Shown here: piece by piece, positions 26,707 to 37,809 of the stretch
How positions within the stretch are numbered: position 1 is the first letter of the stretch
Layout: the number at the start of each line of letters is the position of its first letter
From: Nitrospira sp.
GTDB lineage: Bacteria > Nitrospirota > Nitrospiria > Nitrospirales > Nitrospiraceae
Direction of reading: 5' to 3'
DNA: 64,000 nt
NCBI GenBank assembly: GCA_030692565.1
Contig: JAUYAO010000058.1
Span: 310,001 to 374,000 of the forward strand
The notes under the pieces: generated by a model
Databases searched by the model: none
What the model saw: only the letters and a program-made list of their open reading frames with translations
Told to the model about the DNA's origin: nothing
Translations under genes and position numbers: made by a program

Positions 26707-27027
26707 ATGAATTCAAAGAAGCTCGGACTGCTTCTTTCAGTCCCTCCGACACATAGAAGCGTGGAGACGGTCTATCGTCTGTCACGCGCGGCTCTTGAGC
26801 GCAAGACTGAGGTGTATTTGTACCTCATCGATGAAGGGGTGAAGAATATTTCCGACTCCCGGTATCAGGAACTGGCCACGGATGGTGTGAAGCTCTTTGC
26901 CTGCGCCTACGGATGCCAACAGCATCATGTCTCGACCGATGAGATCCATTCCAAGATCTCGTTATGCGGACTGGTTGTCCTCTCCGGGATTATCGATGCC
27001 TGCGATCAATTTTTAGCCTTCACCTGA
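26707..27027 (+). CDS. DsrE/TusD-like sulfur-relay protein
   Basis: 106 residues with the DsrE fold pattern: an N-terminal strand LGLLLSVPPTHRSVETVYRLSRAAL, a middle strand VYLYLIDEGV and a cysteine in LFACAYGCQQ, at the position where DsrE/TusD carry the persulfide-accepting Cys. Upstream is an AT-rich stretch suitable for a promoter. It heads a three-gene set ordered like dsrE-dsrF-dsrH/tusDCB. In an organism without sulfur oxidation such sets support tRNA thiolation or other persulfide transfer; which applies here is unknown. Confidence 0.7.
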   Translation: MNSKKLGLLLSVPPTHRSVETVYRLSRAALERKTEVYLYLIDEGVKNISDSRYQELATDGVKLFACAYGCQQHHVSTDEIHSKISLCGLVVLSGIIDACDQFLAFT

Positions 27028-27048
27028 TTTAAAGGTCTCTACTAGACG

Positions 27049-27390
27049 ATGGCGAAGAAAATTGCTGTGGTGATCAGAGAAGATCCCCGTCAAACCCACC
27101 GGCCAGTGGAAGCCCTGCGTATTGCGCTCGGACTTGTCGCCGGGACCCATGACACAACTGTGGTACTTCTCAATGAGGCAGTTCGACTGCTTTCAGATGA
27201 TCTCGACGATGTGGTTGATATGGAGATTCTAGAAAAGTATCTCCCGTCAATTGAACATCTTGAGATGCCATTTATCGTGCAATCGGATGCCGATCGATCG
27301 TTGATACAAAGTCAGTTTGCTGTCCAATATCAGACGGCTGACTCTATTCGACACTTTTTGACGGACGTCGATCGAACTCTGGTGTTTTGA
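27049..27390 (+). CDS. DsrF/TusC-like protein
   Basis: 113 residues, beginning MAKKIAVVIREDPRQTHRPVEALRIA, a DsrE/F-type Rossmann-like start, followed by TTVVLLNEAV. It contains no cysteine, so it cannot itself carry persulfide and more likely is the structural TusC/DsrF-like subunit. It lies 21 bases after the DsrE-like gene and 22 before the DsrH-like one. G+C is lower than the window average, as in its two partners. Confidence 0.65.
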   Translation: MAKKIAVVIREDPRQTHRPVEALRIALGLVAGTHDTTVVLLNEAVRLLSDDLDDVVDMEILEKYLPSIEHLEMPFIVQSDADRSLIQSQFAVQYQTADSIRHFLTDVDRTLVF

Positions 27391-27412
27391 TCTTCACTGT
27401 AAGGGGAACTCT

Positions 27413-27646
27413 GTGGCAGCCTGTCTGTATCTTCTCCGCGAGCCTGTAACGGGGATCGAATCCAGTCTTTTCACCTCTCAGGAGTCCGGATATGTCCTTC
27501 TGGAAGAAGGATTGCCTGCTTCTTCTACCAGTTTTGCCGAGCATGTGCGGAAAGACGGTCGAAACGACTCTTTAACTTCCGTCAAGGTAGCGGACCAAGA
27601 TCTCTTGGATTTGGTATTTGCCCATACGAAGGTTATCCTGCTCTGA
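27413..27646 (+). CDS. DsrH/TusB-like small protein
   Basis: 77 residues from a GTG start preceded by AAGGGGA. The sequence MAACLYLLREPVTGIESSLF with a C-terminal hydrophobic strand VFAHTKVILL fits the short DsrH/TusB fold, which normally is about 95 residues. The only cysteine is residue 4, not the usual position near residue 20. It completes a DsrE-F-H-like trio, and the assignment rests mainly on gene order. A short ATCTT-AAGAT hairpin follows the stop. Confidence 0.5.
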   Translation: MAACLYLLREPVTGIESSLFTSQESGYVLLEEGLPASSTSFAEHVRKDGRNDSLTSVKVADQDLLDLVFAHTKVILL

Positions 27647-27984
27647 CTTCTTATTATCTTTACCAAGATAAGAAACTCGTAGGAGTAGTCGGAGTCGTAG
27701 TAGTAAGAAGAATAGTGGGAATAGCTCGTACGTTGTTGGAAAGATAGAACAATAGAGACAGACTCCTGTCTGATGAGTTTGTGGATTTCCTCTGGATGAA
27801 CCGCCTGAGTTGGGTGGTATAGGGTGTGTGTAGAAGTGGATAAGGAAAATCCAACTCGACAATATACGGGGGTACGTGGTAATCAGCGATTCCTTTCAGG
27901 TGAGAAATTACTCGGAATTTTGAAGAGGGATGCCAGGTTGTCCACAGGTGTGTATAAGCCTGTGTATAGGAATTTTAAAGGGTT
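27647..27984. other. oriC: Probable chromosomal replication origin (oriC)
   Basis: A 338-base non-coding stretch directly before dnaA. DnaA-box-like sequences (consensus TTATCCACA/TGTGGATAA) are TGTGGATTT 27780, AGTGGATAA 27835, TTGTCCACA 27938, TGTGTATAA 27949 and TGTGTATAG 27961. The last three are closely spaced. At 27680-27715 there is a three-base-periodic purine/T run of units such as TAG, GAG, TAA and GAA that resembles a DnaA-trio unwinding module. Location between dsrH-like and dnaA, with dnaN-gyrB-gyrA downstream, supports an origin. Confidence 0.65.
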
Positions 27985-29325
27985 ATGAGTATCGACACGG
28001 TTTGGCAAGAGGCGCTTCACTTTATCCAAGGGAAGGTACCGAAGCAGGTGTACGACACCTGGTTCACTCCGGTGCACCTGGATCGGATTGAGGACTCGAC
28101 AGCCCATATTGGTGTTCCGAATAAGTTCTTTGGCGATTGGCTGGGCACCCACTATGGTCCGCTTCTCGCCGAAGCGGTCTCGGCTGCGCGTGGAGGTGGA
28201 GATGTCGCCGTCTCTTTCCTGGTCGATCAGAAATCGGCCAAGCAGCAGGATCAGGCTGCGGTCGCGACGGCTGCCAAGACCGTCACCCAGCCTAAGCCGC
28301 GGCGGGGGATTCAGCTCAACCCCAAGTACATTTTTAAGAATTTTGTCGTCGGCGCCGGGAACCAGTTCGCGCATGCCGCCTGTATGGCGGTTGCTGAACA
28401 GCCGGGGAAAGCGTACAACCCCCTCTTTATCTATGGGGGGGTGGGGCTTGGAAAGACGCACTTGCTGAATGCGATCGGCAATCATGTGGCGGAACGAACC
28501 GATCTCCGGATCGCCTATCTGACGACCGAGCAATTCACCAACGAGGTCATCAACTCGATCCGCTACGACAAGATGATGGACTTGCGGAAGCGCTATCGGC
28601 ATATCGACATGCTGATGATCGACGACATCCAGTTTTTGGCCGGCAAAGAGCGGACGCAGGAAGAGTTCTTTCATACGTTCAATGCGTTGTACGAAGGACA
28701 CAAACAGATCGTCCTCTCCAGCGACCGGTTTCCGAAAGACATGCCGGATATCGAAGAGCGGCTCCGGTCCCGCTTCGAATGGGGGCTCATCGCCGACCTG
28801 CAGCCACCCGATGTTGAAACGCGGATCGCCATCTTGCGGAAGAAGTCCGAGGACGAGGGGATCCAGCTGCCCGAGGATGTGATCCAGTATCTTTCGACCA
28901 CGCTGAAGAGCAATATTCGTGAGCTCGAAGGCAGCCTGGTGCGATTGGGAGCCTTTGCGTCGCTCACGGGGCAGAAGATTACGCTGGAGATGGCCAAGAC
29001 GGTCCTGCGCGATCTCATCGGCGACAAGAAGAAGATCGTGGCGATGGAAGATATCCAGGATGTGGTCTGCACCCAGTTTCACGTGAAGATCAACGAGCTG
29101 AAGTCCCGCCGTCGAAGCAAGACGCTGGTCCATCCGCGGCAGATCGCCATGTATCTCTGCCGCGAACTGACCGATGCCTCGTATCCGGAGATCGGCCGGC
29201 ATTTCGGCGGCAAGGACCATACGACGATTATCCATGCCTGCCGCCAGGTGGCGAAGGCGAAGGACGCGGATCCGGCCATGCAGACGACGTTGGAAAAACT
29301 GAAGGAACAGATCCTACGGGGTTGA
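27985..29325 (+). CDS. dnaA: Chromosomal replication initiator DnaA
   Basis: Binds DnaA boxes and opens oriC as an ATP-bound filament. 446 residues with domain I at the N-terminus (MSIDTVWQEALHFIQGKVPKQ), a short linker, the AAA+ domain with Walker A GGVGLGKTHLL and Walker B LMIDDIQFLAGKE, and domain IV ending in the DNA-binding signature SYPEIGRHFGGKDHTTIIHA. ATG at 27985 directly follows the origin's DnaA-box cluster, suggesting autoregulation. dnaN starts 27 bases later. Confidence 0.98.
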   Translation: MSIDTVWQEALHFIQGKVPKQVYDTWFTPVHLDRIEDSTAHIGVPNKFFGDWLGTHYGPLLAEAVSAARGGGDVAVSFLVDQKSAKQQDQAAVATAAKTVTQPKPRRGIQLNPKYIFKNFVVGAGNQFAHAACMAVAEQPGKAYNPLFIYGGVGLGKTHLLNAIGNHVAERTDLRIAYLTTEQFTNEVINSIRYDKMMDLRKRYRHIDMLMIDDIQFLAGKERTQEEFFHTFNALYEGHKQIVLSSDRFPKDMPDIEERLRSRFEWGLIADLQPPDVETRIAILRKKSEDEGIQLPEDVIQYLSTTLKSNIRELEGSLVRLGAFASLTGQKITLEMAKTVLRDLIGDKKKIVAMEDIQDVVCTQFHVKINELKSRRRSKTLVHPRQIAMYLCRELTDASYPEIGRHFGGKDHTTIIHACRQVAKAKDADPAMQTTLEKLKEQILRG

Positions 29326-29352
29326 GGTCGTCCTGTTGAGGGAGAAGATACT

Positions 29353-30477
29353 ATGAAGGTACGCATCGGGCGCGATGAACTGTTGACGGGTCTCCAGCGT
29401 GTGCAAGGCGTGGTGGAGAAACGGAACACCATGCCGATTCTCTCCAACATTCTGCTGGAAGCCAAACAGGACGGCGTTGAGATTGTCGCGACAGACCTGG
29501 AAATCGGCATGCGCGGACTTTATAAGGCCACGGTGCTGCAACCGGGCGGTGTGACCGTCTCGGCGCGCAAGCTGTATGAAATCATCAAGGAGTTGAAGGC
29601 CGGCGAGATCGAGTTGACCTCGGGCGACAACAATTGGACGACGATTCAATCGGGCAAGAGCCAGTTCAAGATCGTCGGGCTGCCCAGTTCCGAGTACCCT
29701 GCCCTGCCGGTGATCGATCGCGAGGGCTTGATTCCGCTCTCCGGCGCCGGGCTGTTGGAACTGATCCGGAAAACGTTGTTTGCCGCGGGGGACAATGATG
29801 CGCGCTATATCCTGAACGGCCTGCTCGTGACCCTGGTTGTCACGGACAAGAAGACCTCGCTCCGGCTTGTAGGCACCGACGGCCATCGTCTGGCCGTGAC
29901 GGAACAGGAAGTGGGCAAAGCCGGCAAGGGTGGGCCTCAGGAAATTAAAGCCATTGTTCCGAAGAAAGCGGCGCAGGAAATGCGGCGGCTGTTGGAAGAG
30001 GGGGGCGAAGGCGAACCGCTGATCGGGTTTACCAAGAACCTCATGATCTTCCGGAAAAGCGGCCTGCTTATGACCTCGCGCTTGATGGAAGGGAACTATC
30101 CCAACTATCAGCAAGTCATCCCCAAAGAGGGCGGCAAGAAAATCAGTGTGAACCGCCTCGAATTGGAAAGCGCGCTGCGGCGCGTGTCGGTCCTGTCGAA
30201 GGACAAGGCGAACGCCGTGAAACTCTCTTTTGCGCCGGGCCATATGGTCCTGTTTTCGAGCAACCCGGACTACGGAGAAGCGACCGAGGAGTTGCCGGCG
30301 ACCTATGACGGTGAGGCGCTGCAGACCGGATTCAACGCCCGGTATCTCCTGGACGTCTTCAGTGTGATGGACAGCGAAACCATCACGTTGCAGATGGACA
30401 CGCCGCTCAGCCCCTGCTTGATTCAGGAAGCCGAGAATCCTGGGTTCAAGTGTGTCGTGATGCCGATTAAAATCTAA
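29353..30477 (+). CDS. dnaN: DNA polymerase III beta sliding clamp
   Basis: 374 residues, the usual length. Three clamp domains are seen; characteristic segments are NTMPILSNILLEA in domain 1, FRLVGTDGHRLAVTE-like LRLVGTDGHRLAVTE in domain 2, and the C-terminal cleft terminus NPGFKCVVMPIKI (variant of the usual MPMRL-type end). It encircles DNA and tethers polymerases. It is co-directional with dnaA. No recF gene follows; instead there is a 96-base gap containing a repeat-rich hairpin before gyrB. Confidence 0.97.
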   Translation: MKVRIGRDELLTGLQRVQGVVEKRNTMPILSNILLEAKQDGVEIVATDLEIGMRGLYKATVLQPGGVTVSARKLYEIIKELKAGEIELTSGDNNWTTIQSGKSQFKIVGLPSSEYPALPVIDREGLIPLSGAGLLELIRKTLFAAGDNDARYILNGLLVTLVVTDKKTSLRLVGTDGHRLAVTEQEVGKAGKGGPQEIKAIVPKKAAQEMRRLLEEGGEGEPLIGFTKNLMIFRKSGLLMTSRLMEGNYPNYQQVIPKEGGKKISVNRLELESALRRVSVLSKDKANAVKLSFAPGHMVLFSSNPDYGEATEELPATYDGEALQTGFNARYLLDVFSVMDSETITLQMDTPLSPCLIQEAENPGFKCVVMPIKI

Positions 30478-30480
30478 TCC

Positions 30481-30557
30481 GTGATGGGTGACCAGTGATC
30501 GGTGACGAGATAACGACTCTTTTCTCACCTGTCACACATCACCTGTCACTTGTCACT
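30481..30557. repeat. Intergenic imperfect inverted repeat between dnaN and gyrB
   Basis: Alternating GTGAC/GTGAT units on the left (30481-30508) face GTCAC/ATCAC units on the right (30526-30557), so the transcript could fold into a long hairpin with AT-rich loop. No T-run follows the right arm, so it is more likely a processing or pause element than a simple terminator. Confidence 0.5.
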
Positions 30558-30561
30558 GTAG

Positions 30562-33039
<2,478 letters not shown>

Positions 33040-33080
33040 TGATGTGACGCATTCGCGTCATTTGTTACGAGGAGTTCTGA

Positions 33081-35549
33081 ATGCCCGCAGATGAACGGCT
33101 CGGTTATATAGCGATCGAAGATGAAATGAAGTCGTCGTACCTCGACTACGCCATGAGCGTGATCGTAGGGCGGGCGCTTCCGGACGTGCGCGACGGGCTC
33201 AAGCCGGTCCATCGCCGGATTCTCTTCGGCATGAACGAAATGGGCCTGGCCCACAATCGCGCCTATCGCAAGTCGGCCAAGATCGTCGGCGAGATCATGG
33301 GCAACTATCATCCCCATGGCGACTCGGCGATCTACGACACGCTGGTTCGCATGGCGCAGGACTTCAACATGCGCTATCCGCTGGTCGACGGCCAGGGGAA
33401 CTACGGGTCGATGGACGGCGATTCCGCCGCCGCCATGCGGTACACCGAAGCGCGCATGACGAAGCTCGCCGAAGAGCTACTCGCCGATATCGACAAGGAG
33501 ACGGTCGATTTCGGCCCCAACTACGATGAGTCCTTGCAAGAACCGCTTGTGCTTCCGACGCGAGTCCCGAATCTGCTGATCAACGGGGCCGGCGGGATTG
33601 CGGTCGGCTACGCGACCAACATTCCCACGCATAATCTGGGCGAAGTCATCGACGGGCTGCTGCTCTTGATCGAGAATCCCGATGTGACCATCGCTCAACT
33701 GATGAAGAAGATTCCCGGCCCCGACTTCCCCACCGCAGGATTTATCTATGGGATGAGCGGGATCAAGGATGCGTACGAGACCGGCCGCGGGCTGCTGAAG
33801 GTGCGCGCCAAGGTCAACGTGGAGTCGGATGAGCGGACCGACCGTGAACGGCTGATCGTTACGGAGGTGCCATACCAGGTCAACAAGGCCAAACTCATCG
33901 AGAAGATTGCCGAGCTGGTGCAGGACGAACGAATCAAGGGTATTGCCGACCTGCGGGATGAATCGTCGGACCGCGAAGGGGTGCGTGTCGTCATTGAACT
34001 CAAGCGGGGCGAAATCCCGCTGATCGTGCTGAACAATTTGTTCAAGCACACGCAGTTGGAAACGACCTTCGGCGTGATCATGCTCGCGCTGGTCAATAAC
34101 CGTCCGGAAGTGCTGAACCTCAAACAGATTCTGTCCCATTTCCTGGATCACCGGCGCGAAGTGATTGTGCGCCGGACCGCGTTCGAACTCCGGAAGGCCG
34201 AGGAGCGCGCCCATATTCTCGAAGGGCTGAAGATTGCCCTCGACAATCTGGATGCGGTGATTGCGCTCATTCGCCGCGCCCAGTCGCCCGACGAAGCCCG
34301 CGCGGGATTGATGAGTCAATTCGGGTTGAGCGAGATTCAGGCCTCCGCCATTCTGGAAATGCGGCTGCAGCGCCTCACGCAGCTGGAGCGCCAGAAGTTG
34401 ATCGAGGAATACAAAGACGTGCTGAAGCAGATCGAGTATCTGAAGTCCATTCTGGCGAGCCCGGCCCTGGTGCGGAAGATCATCCAGGACGAACTCGCGG
34501 AAGTCCGCGAGGCCTATAAAGACGAGCGGCGGACTCAGATCGTCAAAGAAGAAGCGGAAATCAGCCTCGAAGATCTGATCGCCGAAGAAGAAGTCGTCGT
34601 CACGATCTCCCATACCGGCTACATCAAACGGAATGCCGTCTCGCTCTACCGCGCCCAGCGCCGGGGCGGAAAAGGCAAGATCGGGATGGGGATCAAAGAC
34701 GAAGACTTCGTCGAGACGCTGTTTACGGCGTCGACGCACGACTCTCTGCTCTTCTTTACCGATGCCGGGAAAGTGTTCTGGCTCAAGGTGCACGAGATTC
34801 CCGAAGCCAGCCGCGGCGCCAAAGGCAAGGCGCTGGTGAATTTGCTGGCGCTGTCGAAAGATGAAAAAGTGACGGCCACGATGCCCGTGAAGGAGTATCG
34901 CGACGATCGCTTTGTCGTCATGGCGACGAAGCAGGGCGTAATCAAGAAGACGGAACTGTCGGCCTACAGCAATCCGCGCCAGGGAGGCATCATTGCCCTG
35001 TCGCTGGATCAAGGCGATAAACTCATTGCGGTGCATGTGACGGACGGGTCGCGCGAAATGCTGCTGGGTACGAAGCAAGGCATCACGATCCGCTTTAAAG
35101 AAGAAGATGTCCGGTCGATGGGCCGGACCGCCCACGGCGTCAAGGGTATTACGCTGGAACCAGGCGACGAAGTGATCGGGATGGAAACGATTACTCCCGA
35201 TTCGACGACGGCGATTTTGACTGTCACGGAAGGCGGGTATGGGAAGCGCACGCCGGTGAATGATTACCGAGTCCAAGGTCGCGGCGGAAAAGGCATCATC
35301 AGCGTCAAGACCACGGAGCGGAACGGCTTGGCGGTCGGCTTCCTCCAGGTGCGCGAAGGCGACGAAATCATGTTGATGGCGGCGAAGGGCAAGTTGCTGC
35401 GCTGTAAAGTCGACGACATTCGTGAAGTCGGCCGGAATACCCAAGGTGTACGGGTGCTGGACCTCGACGGCGATGATGATCGCGTCATAGGGGTGGCCCG
35501 GTTGGCAGAAGTGGTAGAGGTGGTCCCCGAGGATCAACCGGAGGCCTAG
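33081..35549 (+). CDS. gyrA: DNA gyrase subunit A
   Basis: 822 residues. The breakage-reunion domain starts with SYLDYAMSVIVGRALPDVRDGLKPVHRR; the catalytic tyrosine lies in AMRYTEARMTK. The C-terminal beta-pinwheel contains the GyrA box QRRGGKG, which identifies gyrase rather than topoisomerase IV. The quinolone-resistance region reads YHPHGDSAIYDTLVRMAQ, with the Ser and Asp that correspond to susceptible E. coli positions 83 and 87. It follows gyrB and precedes a small membrane protein gene by 32 bases. Confidence 0.98.
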   Translation: MPADERLGYIAIEDEMKSSYLDYAMSVIVGRALPDVRDGLKPVHRRILFGMNEMGLAHNRAYRKSAKIVGEIMGNYHPHGDSAIYDTLVRMAQDFNMRYPLVDGQGNYGSMDGDSAAAMRYTEARMTKLAEELLADIDKETVDFGPNYDESLQEPLVLPTRVPNLLINGAGGIAVGYATNIPTHNLGEVIDGLLLLIENPDVTIAQLMKKIPGPDFPTAGFIYGMSGIKDAYETGRGLLKVRAKVNVESDERTDRERLIVTEVPYQVNKAKLIEKIAELVQDERIKGIADLRDESSDREGVRVVIELKRGEIPLIVLNNLFKHTQLETTFGVIMLALVNNRPEVLNLKQILSHFLDHRREVIVRRTAFELRKAEERAHILEGLKIALDNLDAVIALIRRAQSPDEARAGLMSQFGLSEIQASAILEMRLQRLTQLERQKLIEEYKDVLKQIEYLKSILASPALVRKIIQDELAEVREAYKDERRTQIVKEEAEISLEDLIAEEEVVVTISHTGYIKRNAVSLYRAQRRGGKGKIGMGIKDEDFVETLFTASTHDSLLFFTDAGKVFWLKVHEIPEASRGAKGKALVNLLALSKDEKVTATMPVKEYRDDRFVVMATKQGVIKKTELSAYSNPRQGGIIALSLDQGDKLIAVHVTDGSREMLLGTKQGITIRFKEEDVRSMGRTAHGVKGITLEPGDEVIGMETITPDSTTAILTVTEGGYGKRTPVNDYRVQGRGGKGIISVKTTERNGLAVGFLQVREGDEIMLMAAKGKLLRCKVDDIREVGRNTQGVRVLDLDGDDDRVIGVARLAEVVEVVPEDQPEA

Positions 35550-35581
35550 CCCAGCGGCCTGTCTCGCCGCACAAGTCTTTC

Positions 35582-36196
35582 ATGCACGAGCAGGCACCTT
35601 TCTCAACGCCCCCTGCCGGTCCCAAGGCCAAAAAGCCGTTGGATACGGTCGTGAAACTGGCGCTCGCGGTCTTCGTCGGGTCGTTCGCGCTCATTTGGGG
35701 CGGCATGTATCTCAGTCGCCCGGACCGGTCGATTCCTCCCTATAGCGTCGGATCGCAACGTGGCCATCTTGTCGCGACGCATGTGCCTCCGGGAACCACC
35801 GACCAGCAGATCGAGACCTTGTTGAACCGGTTTCGAAAGGTGGGGCACCAGACCCACGATTTCGGCTCTATGAAGATCCGGCCCACGACGCCGGACGATG
35901 CCGGCAGCCGGTACCGGCGTATGCTCGTGTATGTGTTCGATGATGACGGGTGGACCGATCCCGAGATGCTCGCGAAATATGTGGCCGGCGACGCCACGAT
36001 CGCCAAAGAGTTCGAGCAGTCCGTTCGCGGATATTATCGACTGCACGATGAGGAGGAGGAAGGTGGCGTCGGCCCTCTGCCCAAGGCGGGCGAGCTCTCG
36101 GCGGCCACGCGCGTGCTGTTCAAGGGACGCGTGACGGATCCCCTTCCGGTGGAAGCGGAATCGCCAGAGAAGGATAATTCGATATCACCTCTCTAA
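35582..36196 (+). CDS. Single-pass membrane protein of unknown function
   Basis: 204 residues with one hydrophobic segment near residues 25-43 (VVKLALAVFVGSFALIWGG), then a soluble domain containing VPPGTTDQQIETLLNRFRKVG and MLVYVFDDDGWTDPEML, and an acidic stretch DEEEEGG. The large domain is probably outside the cytoplasm. Its last 77 bases overlap, in convergent orientation, the end of dciA. It follows gyrA by 32 bases and may be cotranscribed. I do not recognise the family. Confidence 0.7.
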   Translation: MHEQAPFSTPPAGPKAKKPLDTVVKLALAVFVGSFALIWGGMYLSRPDRSIPPYSVGSQRGHLVATHVPPGTTDQQIETLLNRFRKVGHQTHDFGSMKIRPTTPDDAGSRYRRMLVYVFDDDGWTDPEMLAKYVAGDATIAKEFEQSVRGYYRLHDEEEEGGVGPLPKAGELSAATRVLFKGRVTDPLPVEAESPEKDNSISPL

Positions 36197-36626
36197 AGCG
36201 CTGGCGGATACCGGGGTCCTGAATGGCAGAGGCATGGGCTGCGAACTCGGCCAGCTCTTGGTCGGACGCACCGGTGTTTTGAGGGGTCGGAGCCGCCGGA
36301 GCGGGCTCCGGTTGCTGCGAAGGAATCTCCCCTACGCGCAGCACAATGTCCGTCAGAAGCTCCGATCCGGCCTCGGCATTTAGTTTGGCTAAGAGGGCGG
36401 GCTTAAGGAACGTCAGTTGCTGGAGCCACACGGAATTTTCGACGAGCAGATAGAGTTTGTGGAAGCGGATCTGGACGGGCCAGGTATGCGAGCCGATCGG
36501 TTCTCCGACGAGGGCCGGCCACTGTTGCTGGATGCGTACCTCGATGAGCCGCGTTTCCAAACCGAGTTGTTTGGCCACACTGGAGAGGATCGTACCGAAC
36601 GAGACGAGAGGACCGGAGCTCACCAT
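36120..36626 (-). CDS. dciA: DciA-like replicative helicase operator (DUF721)
   Basis: DciA loads or regulates the DnaB helicase in bacteria without DnaC/DnaI. The N-terminal KH-like DUF721 domain is visible: VAKQLGLETRLIEVRIQQQW, LVGEPIGSHTWPV and LYLLVENSVWLQQLTFLKPALLAKLN. A proline/alanine-rich linker and a helical tail (QDPGIRQRFREVISN) follow. Its place near dnaA-gyrA fits the role. The 3' end overlaps the convergent membrane-protein gene by 77 bases. It is divergent from smpB. Confidence 0.85.
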   Translation of the reverse strand: MVSSGPLVSFGTILSSVAKQLGLETRLIEVRIQQQWPALVGEPIGSHTWPVQIRFHKLYLLVENSVWLQQLTFLKPALLAKLNAEAGSELLTDIVLRVGEIPSQQPEPAPAAPTPQNTGASDQELAEFAAHASAIQDPGIRQRFREVISNYPSLAIPLPPEGDPSRVP

Positions 36627-36684
36627 AGGCCATCTTAGGCTTGGAGCGCGAAGAGGGTCAAGGCATCGACCGAGTCAGAGCGAT

Positions 36685-37158
36685 ATGTCGAAAGAAAAAG
36701 AGGATCAGTACAAAGCCGTCGTCACGAACCGGAAGGCGTATCACGACTATTTCATCGAAGAGAAGTTCGAAGTCGGGATTGTGCTGTTAGGCACCGAGGT
36801 CAAGTCTCTTCGGGACGGACGCGTGAATCTGCTGGACAGCTATGCGTCGGTGCGCGACGGAGAGGTCTTTCTGCACCATTGCCATATCAGCCCCTATAGT
36901 CATGGCAATATGATGAATCACGATCCGATGCGGGTGCGGAAGCTGCTCCTGCACAAGAAAGAGATCAACAAGCTGCTCGGCAAGACGCAACAGAAAGGGC
37001 TGACGCTCATCCCTCTCCGCCTGTACTTCAACGACCGAGGTCGTGCGAAGCTGGAACTTGGATTGGCAAAAGGGAAGAAGCTCTACGACCGGCGAGAAAC
37101 CATCAAGACGCGCGAAGCCGGACGCGAGGTCGAACGGGCCATCAAAGACCGGAAGTAG
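36685..37158 (+). CDS. smpB: SsrA-binding protein SmpB
   Basis: 157 residues. It binds tmRNA and brings it to stalled ribosomes for trans-translation. Typical segments are VVTNRKAYHDYFIEEKFEVG, LGTEVKSLRDGRVNLLDSYA, IPLRLYFNDRGRAKLELGLA and the basic tail GKKLYDRRETIKTREAGREV. ATG at 36685 was chosen because the family begins just before the NRKA block; the upstream extension reads antisense to dciA. Its RNA partner ssrA lies at about 60.8 kb in the same window. Confidence 0.95.
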   Translation: MSKEKEDQYKAVVTNRKAYHDYFIEEKFEVGIVLLGTEVKSLRDGRVNLLDSYASVRDGEVFLHHCHISPYSHGNMMNHDPMRVRKLLLHKKEINKLLGKTQQKGLTLIPLRLYFNDRGRAKLELGLAKGKKLYDRRETIKTREAGREVERAIKDRK

Positions 37159-37272
37159 ATTGTCGCCCTCGATTCCCCACGGCTCACGGCGCATGCAGAG
37201 CCATTTCCATCGATCATAAGCATTCGATTTAGTGTGAGTAATGGGCCTTAACGGCAGGGGTAATTTTGCGAC

Positions 37273-37301
37273 TTGACTTTAGTTCTAGTTAGAACTATCT
37301 T
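37273..37301 (+). promoter_or_regulatory. Promoter with palindromic operator before the DoxX operon
   Basis: TTGACT (37273-37278) and TATCTT (37296-37301) are spaced by 17 bases. The spacer is filled by TAGTTCTAGTTAGAACTA (37280-37297), two 8-base arms in perfect inverted repeat around GT. A dimeric repressor bound there would block RNA polymerase. The position and symmetry are typical of MarR/HxlR-type redox repressors, but no regulator gene is in this window. Confidence 0.7.
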
Positions 37302-37342
37302 TCAGGGGCGATAGGGCAGCGAACTCACCATGGGGGTGCTTT

Positions 37343-37786
37343 ATGAAAGCGTTCTTTCAAACGGATGACGGATGGACCGGAGCGATCTTGCGGCTCACGC
37401 TGGGGTTGGTGATGTTCCCGCACGGGGCGCAGAAGCTGCTCGGCTGGTATGGCGGATTCGGGTTCGACGGCACCATGGGGTTCTTTACCCAGAAGCTGGG
37501 TTTGCCCTGGATCATCGCCCTCTTGGTCATTATCGGAGAGTTCTTCGGCAGTCTCGGTCTGGTAAGTGGATTCCTGACGAGGTTCAGCGCCGGGTCTCTC
37601 ATCGTGATCATGCTCGGTGCTGTCACGATGGCCCATCTTCCCCACGGGTTTTTTATGAACTGGTTCGGGCAGCAACAGGGTGAAGGATACGAGTATCATC
37701 TCTTAGTGATCGGCATTGCGGCGGCGTTACTGGTCACCGGCGGTGGGAAATGGTCGGTTGACGGGAAGCTGGCGGAGCGGTTCTGA
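37343..37786 (+). CDS. DoxX-family membrane protein
   Basis: 147 residues with four predicted membrane helices. The DoxX/MhqP signature FPHGAQKLLGWYGGFGFDG near the start, and IGEFFGSLGLVSGFLTRF, are clear. DoxX-family proteins act in redox-stress operons, associated with quinone or thiol homeostasis. The ATG follows GGGGGTG. It is first in an operon that runs to the CDGSH gene at 42.8 kb and lies directly under the palindromic promoter. Confidence 0.88.
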   Translation: MKAFFQTDDGWTGAILRLTLGLVMFPHGAQKLLGWYGGFGFDGTMGFFTQKLGLPWIIALLVIIGEFFGSLGLVSGFLTRFSAGSLIVIMLGAVTMAHLPHGFFMNWFGQQQGEGYEYHLLVIGIAAALLVTGGGKWSVDGKLAERF

Positions 37787-37809
37787 CACAAACGCGAAAG
37801 GAGAGCACA

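Noticed and set aside
27883-29235. 450-codon open frame on the minus strand
   Set aside because: Antisense shadow of dnaA and the origin boxes.
33477-35537. 686-codon open frame on the minus strand
   Set aside because: Antisense shadow of gyrA.
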